Assembly (NCBI GenBank): GCA_021811945.1
Contig: JAKAPE010000007.1
Span: 1 to 35,844 of the forward strand
DNA: 35,844 nucleotides
Direction of reading: 5' to 3'
Origin: Pseudomonadota bacterium
GTDB lineage: Bacteria; Pseudomonadota; Alphaproteobacteria; Rhizobiales; Xanthobacteraceae
Shown: piece by piece, positions 8,194 through 19,295 of the stretch
How positions within the stretch are numbered: position 1 is the stretch's first letter
Layout: the number at the start of each line of letters is the position of its first letter
Program-made: the position numbers and the translations under genes
The notes under the pieces: generated by a model
Told to the model about the DNA's origin: nothing
The model's input: only the letters and a program-made list of their open reading frames with translations
The model's database searches: none

Positions 8194-8707
8194 GCCTTTG
8201 CTCCCAGGAGTTGATTAGAGCAAAGGCGCCTTCACGACTAGCCCAAACGTACCACTCATCGACAATCGGCCGATAAATGGCTTCGAAATAGGTCCAGCTT
8301 TTGTCAAATCGCCGACGCAGCACGTCCTCTGCTATTCCATGACCGCCGGCCGCGACGCGCTTACGGACACGTGCGATCGATTCATCGACCGTCTCCAGGC
8401 GCAAGTATACCAAGGAGACCAGATACCCAAGCTTCTGCCAACCTGGAATTTTCCGTGCGTATGACAGATTGGCGAGCGTCGTCTCAATGGCAAAGTCCGC
8501 GCCCGAGTCAGCGAGTTCGTCGATGCGACAGAGCATCATACGCGCGGCAATAACGTCCGACGCGGCCAAATTGTCGCGGCGCAGAGTTCTTGCGATCTCG
8601 TCGGCATTCACGAACTCAAAGTGCCTTTCATCGTCGGTCAAATATTCCCGCGCGAAAGTCGTCTTGCCGGCTCCGTTCGGGCCGGCAATGATGATCAGCG
8701 TCGGCAC
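8177..8707 (-). CDS. Zeta-toxin family P-loop kinase
   Basis: A 176-residue protein with Walker A GPNGAGKT (residues 9-16), FVNADEIA (32-39), the substrate-side ETTLA (75-79) and an RKRVAAGGHGI segment (116-126), all in the order seen in zeta-toxin family kinases. Zeta toxins phosphorylate UDP-N-acetylglucosamine; chromosomal relatives may have other nucleotide-sugar or protein substrates, so toxicity is not certain. The start is GTG 8707, only 2 nt after the thiC stop, so it is very likely on the thiC transcript. A small gene overlaps its 3' end. No classical epsilon antitoxin is visible. Confidence 0.85.
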   Translation of the reverse strand: MPTLIIIAGPNGAGKTTFAREYLTDDERHFEFVNADEIARTLRRDNLAASDVIAARMMLCRIDELADSGADFAIETTLANLSYARKIPGWQKLGYLVSLVYLRLETVDESIARVRKRVAAGGHGIAEDVLRRRFDKSWTYFEAIYRPIVDEWYVWASREGAFALINSWEQRHETRT

Positions 8708-8709
8708 AT

Positions 8710-10973
<2,264 letters not shown>

Positions 10974-11036
10974 CCTGCTTAATTTAGGCCGATATACCCG
11001 AGTGTCAACGCACGGAGCGCGCGGCAAAGCGGGAAC

Positions 11037-11666
11037 TCAAAGAGCTCCCTTATGCCGCGCCAGCGCGTCGGCCCACACTTTCGAACGGTCGTCGTCAAAC
11101 ACCAGGGCCGGATCCTCCGGCTCCGTCAGCCAAACGCCGCGCGCCAATTCCGCCTCGAGCTGCGCCGGCGCCCAGCCCGCATAGCCGAAGGCGACGAGGC
11201 TCTTGCGCGGGCCCTTGCCAAGCCCGATGTCGCGCAGCGCCTCGGCAGCGCCGGTCAGCGCCACGCGCCCGTCGATGTCCACAGTGCTTCGACGGCGGTA
11301 CTCGGCGCTGTGGACGACGAAGCCGACCGCGGGATCGACCGGCCCGCCGACGAAGACGCGCACGCTGCCGGTGACGGCCTGAGCATCCGCTCCCAAATCC
11401 GCGAGCAGGCCGGCGACAGGAAGCTCCCTGCCGGGGCGGTTGATCACGATGCCGAGCGCGCCCTGTCTATTGTGCTGCACCAGGAGAATGACCGCATGGT
11501 TGAAGCGCGGATCGCGCAAGTCCGGCGCCGCGATCAGAAAATTGCCGGTGAGCGAGGTCGGTCCGGAAATATCCACCTCCGGCGGGAGCGCGGCGTGAAG
11601 GACGCTCGCGGAGCAGACGATAACCGCCGCCGCCAACACCCGCCGCGCTGTCTGCCAGTTCAACAT
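11037..11666 (-). CDS. YqgE/AlgH family protein
   Basis: A 209-residue member of the YqgE/AlgH (DUF179) family. The typical blocks are present: LTGNFLIAAPDLRDPRFNHA, VILLVQHNRQGALGIVINRP, VFVGGPVD, and the late FGYAGWAPAQLEAELARGVW. The family's biochemical role is unsettled; AlgH was first linked to alginate regulation in Pseudomonas. An N-terminal hydrophobic segment (VLAAAVIVCSASVLHA) resembles a signal peptide, which differs from the cytoplasmic enterobacterial form. It is followed 60 nt later by the thiC leader on the same strand. Confidence 0.92.
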   Translation of the reverse strand: MLNWQTARRVLAAAVIVCSASVLHAALPPEVDISGPTSLTGNFLIAAPDLRDPRFNHAVILLVQHNRQGALGIVINRPGRELPVAGLLADLGADAQAVTGSVRVFVGGPVDPAVGFVVHSAEYRRRSTVDIDGRVALTGAAEALRDIGLGKGPRKSLVAFGYAGWAPAQLEAELARGVWLTEPEDPALVFDDDRSKVWADALARHKGAL

Positions 11667-11880
11667 CGATCGGACTTCTGAACCAAACCCACACTAGATC
11701 AAAAAGTCGCTCATGTCCTTCGATTCCGAAGCTCGCAAACGAGAGAGCCGCAAAATTATGCGAACTTTCGGACTCGCGACACTATTAGCCGCGCGTCGCC
11801 CGCAACCATGATCGCCCGCCGTTGCCTGATATTCAAGGCGACAGGTTGGCATCTCGGTTTGAATTTGTGTCGGTCAGAGA

Positions 11881-11903
11881 AAAGCCGTCGATCGCCACGG
11901 CTG
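11881..11903 (-). terminator. Rho-independent terminator after the six-Cys secreted protein gene
   Basis: On the minus strand AGCCGT (11903-11898) pairs with ACGGCT (11889-11884) across an 8-nt loop and is followed directly by TTTTC. It lies about 10 nt after the stop of the gene at 11914-12510. Confidence 0.6.
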
Positions 11904-11913
11904 ATCAGACAGC

Positions 11914-12510
11914 TCACTTTTGACAGAGAGCCCTGAGTACGACGGTTTGCTCGGGGCAGTCGCTTTTGCTTGGAACCCGTCCCGACGCCAGAACCGCGGT
12001 CGGACAGGCTTCGGACGAGCGGATATCGAGTGGCGCGCCGCCCGCAAAGCCCTTGGCGCGACAAGCGTTGGCAGCCGCGGTGCGGCAATCCGGGGCGCCA
12101 TTTGCCGCCTTCGCACAGCGCTCCTGCGCCTCGATCACGCGCATGCCGGGCAGCCGCACGATCGCAACGGCGGCATCCTTCGTGGCCGCGGCCGCGCGCT
12201 TTACCGCCTCCCGGGTGACGGTGGCAGCTTTCTTGGCGTCGTCGCTGCCGAGAGCGGCAAGTGGCTGTCGCCAAAGATTTGTCCAGTTCAAGTTATTGAG
12301 GAAACCCCGCTTCGGTGCCGGAGGCTGCGGCGGGAACAGCGCAGTCGAACGCACAGCCGGCACCGCCGGCGATCCTTGTTGCGCGGCGGCGCCGCTGCCG
12401 GCGGTCTGGCTTTGCGCAAGAGCAGCCTTCGCTGCCGCCGCGGACAGCGCCGCTGCAAGCATCCACAGCAAAACAACCCTGCATGAATACGGCTTGCGAT
12501 GGCTCGTCAT
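11914..12510 (-). CDS. Secreted six-cysteine protein of unknown function
   Basis: A 198-residue protein with a clear signal peptide (VVLLWMLAAALSAAAAKAALA, cleavage after ALA near residue 34). A Pro/Ala-rich linker leads to a helix (DAKKAATVTREAVKRAAAAT) and a C-terminal half with six cysteines (ERC, PDC, ANAC, SEAC, KSDC, RALC), consistent with disulfides in the periplasm. The frame is open to 12699, but ATG 12510 gives the signal peptide. I do not recognise a named domain. The DedA gene ends 127 nt upstream on the same strand. Confidence 0.75.
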   Translation of the reverse strand: MTSHRKPYSCRVVLLWMLAAALSAAAAKAALAQSQTAGSGAAAQQGSPAVPAVRSTALFPPQPPAPKRGFLNNLNWTNLWRQPLAALGSDDAKKAATVTREAVKRAAAATKDAAVAIVRLPGMRVIEAQERCAKAANGAPDCRTAAANACRAKGFAGGAPLDIRSSEACPTAVLASGRVPSKSDCPEQTVVLRALCQK

Positions 12511-12637
12511 AAAGAGATCGCTATGAGTTACAGCAGGGCGCCGCGCCGGGGAGCCCACATGCCGCAGCCCGGTCCGGCGAAGCCTCAGAATACGCGCACT
12601 GCGACCACAAAGCCAACAACAACCGATGGCTCCGCGC

Positions 12638-13264
12638 CTAATGGCGGCTTTCGCGCCATCGCGAGCGGACAAACCAGGCAAATCCGACCAAGACGACAAT
12701 CACGATGAGCGCATCAAAGTCGTGGAAAAGCCTGCGAAAGGTCGGATCGCTGTTCCAGCGCACGCCGAGGAGGTAGCCGGCGTAGGCGAGCGCGAAGCAC
12801 CACGGCCAAGAGCCGAGGAAAGTGTAGACTTGAAATCTTATCATCGGCATCCGCGCCAATCCGGCGGGGAAGGCGATAAACGTTCGGATAACCGGAAGCA
12901 GACGGCCGAAAAAGACCGTGGCGGCCCCGTAGCGGGCGAAAAACCGGTCGGTTCGTTCGAGGTCGGTCCGGCTGATGAGGACGTATTTCCCCCACCGTTC
13001 GAGGACGATCCTGCCTCCCTTGGCAGCCACATAGTAAGCGACCGTCGAGCCCAGATTGCAGCCCAGCGCACCCGCCGTCGCGGCCCCAATCAAGTTAGCC
13101 TTGCCGATGGAGACGAGATAGCCGGCGAACGGCATAATCACTTCCGAAGGAAGCGGGATGCACGCGGATTCAATGGCCATAAGAAAAATGATGCCAAGAT
13201 ATCCGGAGGCGGAAATGACCGCGACGATCCACGATGCGAGCGCCGAAATGGCCTGGTCAATCAT
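12638..13264 (-). CDS. DedA family inner-membrane protein
   Basis: A 208-residue DedA (SNARE-associated/VTT) protein. Signature segments are ESACIPLPSEVIMPFAGYL, GCNLGSTVAYYVAAKGG, and FFGRLLPVIRTFIAFPAGLARM with the conserved FxGRxxPxxR motif, followed by several membrane helices. DedA proteins are proposed to translocate or flip polyprenyl-phosphate or phospholipids and affect envelope homeostasis. It begins 28 nt after the HisE-like gene, so both may be on one transcript. Confidence 0.92.
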   Translation of the reverse strand: MIDQAISALASWIVAVISASGYLGIIFLMAIESACIPLPSEVIMPFAGYLVSIGKANLIGAATAGALGCNLGSTVAYYVAAKGGRIVLERWGKYVLISRTDLERTDRFFARYGAATVFFGRLLPVIRTFIAFPAGLARMPMIRFQVYTFLGSWPWCFALAYAGYLLGVRWNSDPTFRRLFHDFDALIVIVVLVGFAWFVRSRWRESRH

Positions 13265-13292
13265 CGTCAGCGGGAAGAACGGCTAAATCACA

Positions 13293-13673
13293 TCAGCGCC
13301 GTTTGCGGAAACGGCGGCCTTCGAGCAGAACGATCTTGCGCCGCGCGGTGTCGTCGAGAACCTTTTTCGGCGTCTTCTCGGCGATGCCGAGAAGACGCTC
13401 GCGCCGGTCCATCTCCTTCCAGACGTCCTCGGGGCGGATGCCGTTTGCGACCCAGAGCACCACCAGATTGTAGATGAGATCGGCGCTTTCCTTGACTACC
13501 GCGTCGCGGTCGCCGTGCATGGCGTCGATGACCACTTCGACCGCCTCTTCGGCGAGCTTTTTCGCCATCTTGCTGCGTCCGGCGCGCAGCAGCCGCGCCG
13601 TGCGCGACGTGGACGGATCGTCATGCCGGCAGGCGAGCGCCGCGAGATAGAGGCGGGTGACCGAATCAGCCAT
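13293..13673 (-). CDS. hisE: Phosphoribosyl-ATP pyrophosphohydrolase-like (HisE/MazG-type) protein
   Basis: A 126-residue helical NTP pyrophosphohydrolase. The metal-binding motifs are visible: KKLAEEAVEVVIDA and, after one helix, ESADLIYNLVVL, i.e. the EExxE...ExxD arrangement of the HisE/MazG fold. ATG 13673 is used (the frame is open to 13685). HisE hydrolyses phosphoribosyl-ATP in histidine synthesis. The longer basic C-terminus (KTPKKVLDDTARRKIVLLEG) and the position between putA and dedA, not with other his genes, suggest it could be a second copy or a related nucleotide pyrophosphohydrolase; the symbol is by family only. Confidence 0.75.
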   Translation of the reverse strand: MADSVTRLYLAALACRHDDPSTSRTARLLRAGRSKMAKKLAEEAVEVVIDAMHGDRDAVVKESADLIYNLVVLWVANGIRPEDVWKEMDRRERLLGIAEKTPKKVLDDTARRKIVLLEGRRFRKRR

Positions 13674-13736
13674 GATCTCCAACATAACGTGAATATCGTC
13701 GCGATTGTGTTAAGGTTGTGAGACGACCGACGGCCC

Positions 13737-16700
13737 TCATTCATCGAGCGCGAAAAGCCCGGCGTTGCCCCCAACCGCCGCCGTGTTGACGGTCACGACC
13801 TGCTCGGTCGCGAAACGTCGGAGATAATTAGGGCCGCCGGCCTTGGGGCCGGTGCCGGAGAGCAGCGTACCGCCGAAGGGCTGGGTGCCGACGACGGCGC
13901 CGATCATGCTGCGGTTGACGTAGATGTTGCCGTTGGGAAGGCGCGCGACGATGCGGGCGACGGTGAGATCGACACGCGAATGGATGCCGAGGGTGAGCGC
14001 GGTGCCGTTGCCGGCGATGTCGTCGAGGAGATCATCAAGCGCATCGGCGCGGAAACGCACGACGTGGAGGATGGGGCCAAAAATTTCCTCCTTTAATTCG
14101 CGCACGCGGTCGATCTCGATAATGGTCGGCGCCACGTAGGTTCCCGCGGCCGGGAGCGCCCGCTCGCGGTCCCAGCGGAAGCGCACGCGGCCGGCGTGCT
14201 CCATGGCAGCGATCCAGCCTTCGAGTTTCTGTTTGGAGTCGGCATCGATCACCGGGCCGATATGGGTCGCGATGTCGCGCGGATCGCCGAGCTTTAGTTC
14301 GCGCGCGGCACCGGTCAGCATGGCAAGCACAGGCGCGGCGATGTCCTTCTGCAGACAGAGGAGCCGCAGCGCCGAACAGCGCTGGCCCGCTGAGCGGAAG
14401 GCGGAGGCGATCACGTCGTCGGTCACCTGTTCCGGCAGCGCCGTGGCATCGACGATCATGGCGTTGATGCCGCCGGTTTCCGCAATCAACGGCACGATCG
14501 GGCCGTTCTTCGCCGCCAGCGCGCGGGTGATGGCGTGGCCGACTTCGGTCGAGCCGGTGAAGGCGACGCCGGCGGAGCGCGGATCGGCGACGAGGCTTTG
14601 GCCGACCTCGCCGCCGCCGGGGACAAGATGAAGCGCGCTCGGCGGCACGCCGGCCGCGTGCAGAAGCGCGACGGCGCCGGCGGCAATGAGGGGCGTCTGC
14701 GCGGCCGGCTTGGCAACGACGGTGTTGCCGGCGAGGAGCGCGGCGCTCGCTTGGCCGAGAAAGATCGCCAGCGGAAAGTTCCACGGGCTGATGCAGACGA
14801 AGACGCCGCGCCCGCGATAGCTCAAAGTGTTGCTCTCGCCGGTCGGCCCCGGCAGCGATTGCGCAGCGAGGTGGACGCGCGCCTGCGCCGCATAATAGCG
14901 GCAATCGTCGACCGCCTCGCGCAACTCCGCGAGCGCGTCGTCGAGCGTCTTGCCGCCCTCGCTCTGGAGAAGCGCGATCAACGCGCCGCGCGCCTCCTCC
15001 AGGCGGTCGGCGGCGCGTTCGATGATGAGCGCGCGCCGGTCGCAGGGTATTGCCGACCATGCAGCAAAGCCGGCTGCCGCCGCCGCCATTGCCACGCCCG
15101 CAATCGCCGCGTCGCCTTCGCGTACCGTGCCGATCATCCGGCCGTCGATCGGCGAGATCACCGGTCGTTCGACGCCGGGCAAAGCAACGCCGTCAACGAG
15201 CGGCGCGACCTCGGCCGCGACTGCGGCGCCCGCGCGTACCTCGGCAAGCAGTGCTTCAAGGCTCGCGCGCGCGCCGAACTCGATGCCGGCCGAGTTTTGC
15301 CGCTCCGGTCGGTAAAGGTCGGGCGGCAGCGGAATCTTGGCATTGCGGGCCTGGTGCGGACCCGCAATCCGGCTTTGCGGCCGGCGCACGATTTCCTCGA
15401 TCGGTACGGTCTTGTCGGCGGCCACGGAGACGAAAGAGGAGTTGGCGCCGTTCTCCAGGAGCCGCCGCACCAGATAAGCGAGGAGATCGCGATAGCTGCC
15501 GACGGGCGCGTAGACACGGCATGCGGCTCGCGGCTCTTCGGCGAGAAGCGCGGTGTAGAGGGCTTCGCCCATGCCGTAGAGGCGCTGAAACTCAAAGCCT
15601 TCGACGCCGCCGGCATCCTCGATCACGCTGGCGACGGTGAGTGCATTGTGCGTGGCGAATTGCGGATAAAGCCGATCGCGCACGGCGAGCAGCTTCTTCG
15701 CACATGCCATGAAGCAGAGATCGGTCATGGCCTTGCGCGTAAATACCGGATAGTCGGCAAGTCCGCGTTCCTGGGCGCGTTTGATTTCGGTGTCCCAATA
15801 GGCGCCCTTGACCAGGCGCACGGCCAACCGGCTGCCGAACGCGTCCGCCGCTTCGGCGGCCCAGTCGATCACCGCCAAGGCACGCTTCTGATAAGCCTGC
15901 ACGGCAAGGCCAAAACCCTCAAAGCCGCGCAGCGACGCATCGGCGAGCGCCGCGGCAATCACGTCCAGCGACAATTCGAGCCGGTCGGCCTCTTCAGCAT
16001 CGACGCTCAAGCCCAACGCGTGCATCTTGGCAAGGCGTGCCAGCTCGATGAGGCGCGGCACGAGTTCCGCCGCAACCCGCTCGCGCGAAATTGCTTCATA
16101 GCGCGGATGCAGCGCCGAGAGCTTGACCGAAATTCCGGGACGCGCGGGCGGCGCCATATCGCTCGCGCTCTCCGCGATCGCCCGGATCGCGGTGACATAG
16201 GCGCTGAAATATCTTTCCGCATCCGCCGCCGTGCGCGCACCCTCGCCAAGCATGTCAAACGAATAGCGGAACTCGCCATGATGGCCACGGGCCCGCGCGA
16301 TCGCCTCCTCGATGGTCTCGCCGAGCACGAAATGCGAGCCGATGAGCCGCATCGCCTGGCGGGTCGCCGCGCGCAGAGCCGGCAAGCCGAGACGCCGCGC
16401 GATGCTGTCGAGGATCGTTTCCGGCGTCTCCGCCGGATGGATGATGCGCGCGGCGATGCCGAGCGTCCACGCCGAGGCGGAAACGAGCAGCGCCGTCGAT
16501 TTCACGTCGCCATCGAGCCAGCGGCCGGCGGCGAGCTTGTCCTCGATCAGGCGATCAGCCGTCAAAGCGTCGGGCACGCGGAGCAAGGCTTCCGCCAGCA
16601 CCATGAGGGCGAGACCCTCCTTGGTGGAGAGCGAATAGGCGTGGAGAAAATCCTCGACCCCGCCGAGACCTCCGGTCCTGGCGCGGATCGCCTCGATCAA

Positions 16701-16838
16701 GGCTCGCGCGCGGGCGTCGATGCGGCGCTCCGCTGCCTCGTCACGGTCGGCATCGGCGATGAGATCCGCCGCCAGCTCTTCGTCGGCGGGGGCGTATGCG
16801 GCCCGGAACCGCGACAGTTCGAGGTCAGCCGGGGTCAT
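13737..16838 (-). CDS. putA: PutA: bifunctional proline dehydrogenase / glutamate-semialdehyde dehydrogenase
   Basis: A 1033-residue enzyme that oxidises proline to glutamate in two steps (FAD-dependent PRODH, then NAD-dependent ALDH). The PRODH part (about 130-470) has PQFATHNALTVASV, EFQRLYGMGE and Arg458-Arg459 in RRLLENGANSSF. The ALDH part (about 530-1000) has PLIAETGGINAMIV and the catalytic Cys821 in GQRCSALR, then EIFGPILHV. There is no N-terminal ribbon-helix-helix domain and no extended C-terminal domain, so this is the short, non-DNA-binding PutA type seen in Bradyrhizobium. ATG 16838 is supported by AGGGAG six bases upstream. HisE-like and DedA genes follow on the same strand. Confidence 0.96.
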   Translation of the reverse strand: MTPADLELSRFRAAYAPADEELAADLIADADRDEAAERRIDARARALIEAIRARTGGLGGVEDFLHAYSLSTKEGLALMVLAEALLRVPDALTADRLIEDKLAAGRWLDGDVKSTALLVSASAWTLGIAARIIHPAETPETILDSIARRLGLPALRAATRQAMRLIGSHFVLGETIEEAIARARGHHGEFRYSFDMLGEGARTAADAERYFSAYVTAIRAIAESASDMAPPARPGISVKLSALHPRYEAISRERVAAELVPRLIELARLAKMHALGLSVDAEEADRLELSLDVIAAALADASLRGFEGFGLAVQAYQKRALAVIDWAAEAADAFGSRLAVRLVKGAYWDTEIKRAQERGLADYPVFTRKAMTDLCFMACAKKLLAVRDRLYPQFATHNALTVASVIEDAGGVEGFEFQRLYGMGEALYTALLAEEPRAACRVYAPVGSYRDLLAYLVRRLLENGANSSFVSVAADKTVPIEEIVRRPQSRIAGPHQARNAKIPLPPDLYRPERQNSAGIEFGARASLEALLAEVRAGAAVAAEVAPLVDGVALPGVERPVISPIDGRMIGTVREGDAAIAGVAMAAAAAGFAAWSAIPCDRRALIIERAADRLEEARGALIALLQSEGGKTLDDALAELREAVDDCRYYAAQARVHLAAQSLPGPTGESNTLSYRGRGVFVCISPWNFPLAIFLGQASAALLAGNTVVAKPAAQTPLIAAGAVALLHAAGVPPSALHLVPGGGEVGQSLVADPRSAGVAFTGSTEVGHAITRALAAKNGPIVPLIAETGGINAMIVDATALPEQVTDDVIASAFRSAGQRCSALRLLCLQKDIAAPVLAMLTGAARELKLGDPRDIATHIGPVIDADSKQKLEGWIAAMEHAGRVRFRWDRERALPAAGTYVAPTIIEIDRVRELKEEIFGPILHVVRFRADALDDLLDDIAGNGTALTLGIHSRVDLTVARIVARLPNGNIYVNRSMIGAVVGTQPFGGTLLSGTGPKAGGPNYLRRFATEQVVTVNTAAVGGNAGLFALDE

Positions 16839-17263
16839 GGCGGACTCCCTTCGAATAGCGGCCGTGGCGGCGCGCCCGAGCGCAAGATCAGCGAGGCCGC
16901 TTCGCGCCGAAGAGCGGCTCGTTTGCAACAGCCGTGACCGGTCGGGAGACCTATTGCTCTGGGCATTAAGCAATCCGAACTGCCGGCGCACGACCCAACC
17001 CAAGCCTTGCGCATACCCGGCGCGGCACTTTGATCTGCCTGGTCACCGTAACCCGGCCTACCATTGTTCCGGCGTTGCGGTCCCACTCGGACCCTTGCCA
17101 GTTCCAATGACACCTCGCTTCCGACATGATAGTGGTTCATGTTCGTCGTTTTTCGATGTTTGCGGTAGGCGTCATTGCTAGATTCAGTTGACACCATCGG
17201 TTTTGCAAGAGCGACATTCCGCTGCCGAGCTGAACAGCAAGCGGGCGGCGCACCGCCGGTCGG
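16839..17263. other. Intergenic region between putA and the divergent small gene
   Basis: About 425 bp with no gene I can support. Open frames here are extensions of neighbours or shadows. It should hold the divergent promoters of putA and the plus-strand gene; I see no recognisable operator, repeat or regulator gene. Confidence 0.5.
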
Positions 17264-17656
17264 TTGCCCATCGACGAAAGAGAGCGCACCCGATTGAGCG
17301 AGGATAGCGAGCGAAAGGTGCGGCGCACGCTGCATTTGCGTTTCACGTTTCCGGGAGCGGATGCGCAGCAGCTTCTGTCGCTGATGCGGGCTGCGGCGCC
17401 GTTCTATCAGATGTTCGGCAACGCCGAGCTGAAGCTGTTGCGCAATGCCGACGATCCGGGGAAGTTCATCCAGGTGATCGAATACGAAACGCCGGAATCC
17501 TTCGAGATAAACCGCCAATCGATTGCGGGCGACGTGCGCTTTCAGGCCTACCTTTCCGCTTGGCGCGCGATGTTGCCGGTGGCGCTCGAAATCGACGTCT
17601 TTGAGGAAGTCTCGGATCGCACGACGGATGGCAAGCGGCAGCAGACGGACGATTGA
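17264..17656 (+). CDS. Conserved-looking small protein of unknown function
   Basis: Up to 130 residues. The core (about 20-118: TLHLRFTFPGADAQQLLSL to MLPVALEIDVFEEV) alternates strands and helices in a way that suggests a single alpha/beta domain, perhaps ferredoxin-like, but no motif is diagnostic. The start is uncertain: TTG 17264 gives the longest product, and a TTG or GTG about 10-20 codons later is possible; no ATG fits. It is flanked by minus-strand genes on both sides, so it is probably a single-gene transcript. The function is unknown. Confidence 0.6.
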   Translation: MPIDERERTRLSEDSERKVRRTLHLRFTFPGADAQQLLSLMRAAAPFYQMFGNAELKLLRNADDPGKFIQVIEYETPESFEINRQSIAGDVRFQAYLSAWRAMLPVALEIDVFEEVSDRTTDGKRQQTDD

Positions 17657-17701
17657 TGGCAAGATGTCGGTGTCGCCGCGACGGGCCGACCGAAGTCGAC
17701 G

Positions 17702-19201
17702 CTAAATGGTCTGATTGTACTCTCCCACTTCCTGATGCGTGCGCAGCACGGCGTCGAGCGCCGCGAACATCTCGCGCATGCGCCTCTCGGACACCGGGCT
17801 TTCGACGACGACGACGAGTTCCGGCTTGTTGGAGGAGGCGCGCACGAGGCCCCAAGTGCCGTCCGCAACCGTCAGGCGCACGCCGTTGACGGTAACGAGG
17901 TCGCGGATCGGCTGCCCGGCGACCTTTCCGCCTTTCGCCTTCTCGGCTCCGAAGTGTTTCACCACCGCATCGACCACGCCGTATTTTGCTTCATCGGCAC
18001 AATGCGGCGACATCGTCGGCGACGACCACGTCTTCGGCAGCGCGTTCTTCAGGTCGGCCATGGTCTTTTGCGGATTGCGGTCGAGCATGTCGCAGACGGC
18101 GAGCGCGAAGACCAGGCCGTCGTCATAGCCGCGGCCGAGCGGTTTGTTGAAAAAGAAATGGCCGGATTTCTCGAAGCCGGCGACGGCGCCGATCTCGTTG
18201 ACGCGGCGCTTCATGTAGGAGTGGCCGGTCTTCCAGTAATCGGTCCTGGCGCCGTTTCCGATCAGCACCGGATCGGTCGCGAACAGTCCGGTCGATTTGA
18301 CGTCGGCGACGAACAGCGCGCCCTTATGCTGCGCCGAGATATCGCGCGCCAGCATGACGCCGACCTTGTCGGCAAAGATCTCCTCGCCGGTATTGTCGAC
18401 CACGCCGCAGCGGTCGCCGTCGCCGTCAAAGCCGAGCGACACATCGGCGCCGCTTGCGAGCACCGCGTCGCGCATGGCGTGCAGCATCCTCAAATCTTCG
18501 GTGTTGGGATTGTAGTTCGGAAAGGTGTGGTCCAGCTCGCAATCGAGCGGTACTACCTCGCAGCCGATTTTTTCCAAAACCTGCGGCGCGAAGGCGCCGG
18601 CGGTGCCGTTGCCGCAGGCGCACACCACCTTGAGGCGGCGCTTGAGCTTCGGCCGCTCGGTGAGATCGGCGATGTAGCGGGCGGGAAAATTCTCGACGAA
18701 GGCGTAGGCGCCGCCTTCTTTCATCTTGAAGCGGCCGTCGAGCACGATCTCCTTCAGTCGCGCCATCTCGTCGGGACCGAAGGTGAGCGGGCGGTCGATG
18801 CCCATCTTCACGCCGGTCCAGCCGTTGTCGTTGTGCGAGGCGGTGACCATGGCGACGCCCGGCACGTCAAGGTCGAACTGGGCGAAATAGGCCATCGGGG
18901 TGAGAGCCAGTCCGATATCCGTGACCTGGCAGCCCGAGGCCATGAGACCGTTGACGAGCGCCATCTTGATCGACGCCGAATAGGAGCGGAAATCGTGGCC
19001 GGTGACGAGCCGCCGCTCGCGGCCAAGCTCCCCGATCAGCGTGCCGAGGCCGAGCCCCAAAGCCTCGACCCCCATCAGGTTGATCTCGGTCCCGAACAGC
19101 CAGCGCGCATCATATTCGCGAAAGCCCGTGGGTTTCACCATCGGCCCGGATTCGTAGGCGTAGGTGTTGGGATTGAGCTGAGCTTTCGGTTTTGGGAACA
19201 T
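17702..19201 (-). CDS. Phosphomannomutase/phosphoglucomutase
   Basis: A 499-residue alpha-D-phosphohexomutase of the AlgC/PMM-PGM type. Four domains can be followed: FREYDARW near the start, the catalytic phosphoserine loop VTASHNDNGWTGVK, the metal loop GFDGDGDRCG, the sugar-binding GFEKSGHFFF, and the phosphate-binding RASSNKPELVV near the C-terminus. It interconverts glucose or mannose 1- and 6-phosphates for polysaccharide and LPS precursors. ATG 19201 (MFPKPKAQLN) is used; the open frame extends to 19252 through a repeat-containing leader. HrpB is encoded upstream on the same strand. Confidence 0.95.
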   Translation of the reverse strand: MFPKPKAQLNPNTYAYESGPMVKPTGFREYDARWLFGTEINLMGVEALGLGLGTLIGELGRERRLVTGHDFRSYSASIKMALVNGLMASGCQVTDIGLALTPMAYFAQFDLDVPGVAMVTASHNDNGWTGVKMGIDRPLTFGPDEMARLKEIVLDGRFKMKEGGAYAFVENFPARYIADLTERPKLKRRLKVVCACGNGTAGAFAPQVLEKIGCEVVPLDCELDHTFPNYNPNTEDLRMLHAMRDAVLASGADVSLGFDGDGDRCGVVDNTGEEIFADKVGVMLARDISAQHKGALFVADVKSTGLFATDPVLIGNGARTDYWKTGHSYMKRRVNEIGAVAGFEKSGHFFFNKPLGRGYDDGLVFALAVCDMLDRNPQKTMADLKNALPKTWSSPTMSPHCADEAKYGVVDAVVKHFGAEKAKGGKVAGQPIRDLVTVNGVRLTVADGTWGLVRASSNKPELVVVVESPVSERRMREMFAALDAVLRTHQEVGEYNQTI

Positions 19202-19247
19202 TGGGGCCTCGAAGGGAGTCGACTTCAATATAGGAGCGAACAGCGGG

Positions 19248-19275
19248 AGCAAATAGCAAATAGGGAATAGCGAAT
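19248..19275. repeat. Four tandem 7-bp repeats upstream of the hexomutase gene
   Basis: Consecutive units AGCAAAT, AGCAAAT, AGGGAAT and AGCGAAT, followed by GGTGGCGAAT. They fill the short gap between hrpB and the phosphohexomutase start, 47 nt before its ATG. Confidence 0.8.
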
Positions 19276-19295
19276 GGTGGCGAATAATATCTTCG

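Noticed and set aside
14535-16937. 800-aa open frame antisense to putA
   Set aside because: It mirrors the codon bias of the GC-rich putA gene; the translation has no domain character and is full of Arg-rich low-complexity stretches.
17735-19270. 511-aa open frame antisense to the phosphohexomutase gene
   Set aside because: Shadow of a gene with intact catalytic motifs on the other strand.
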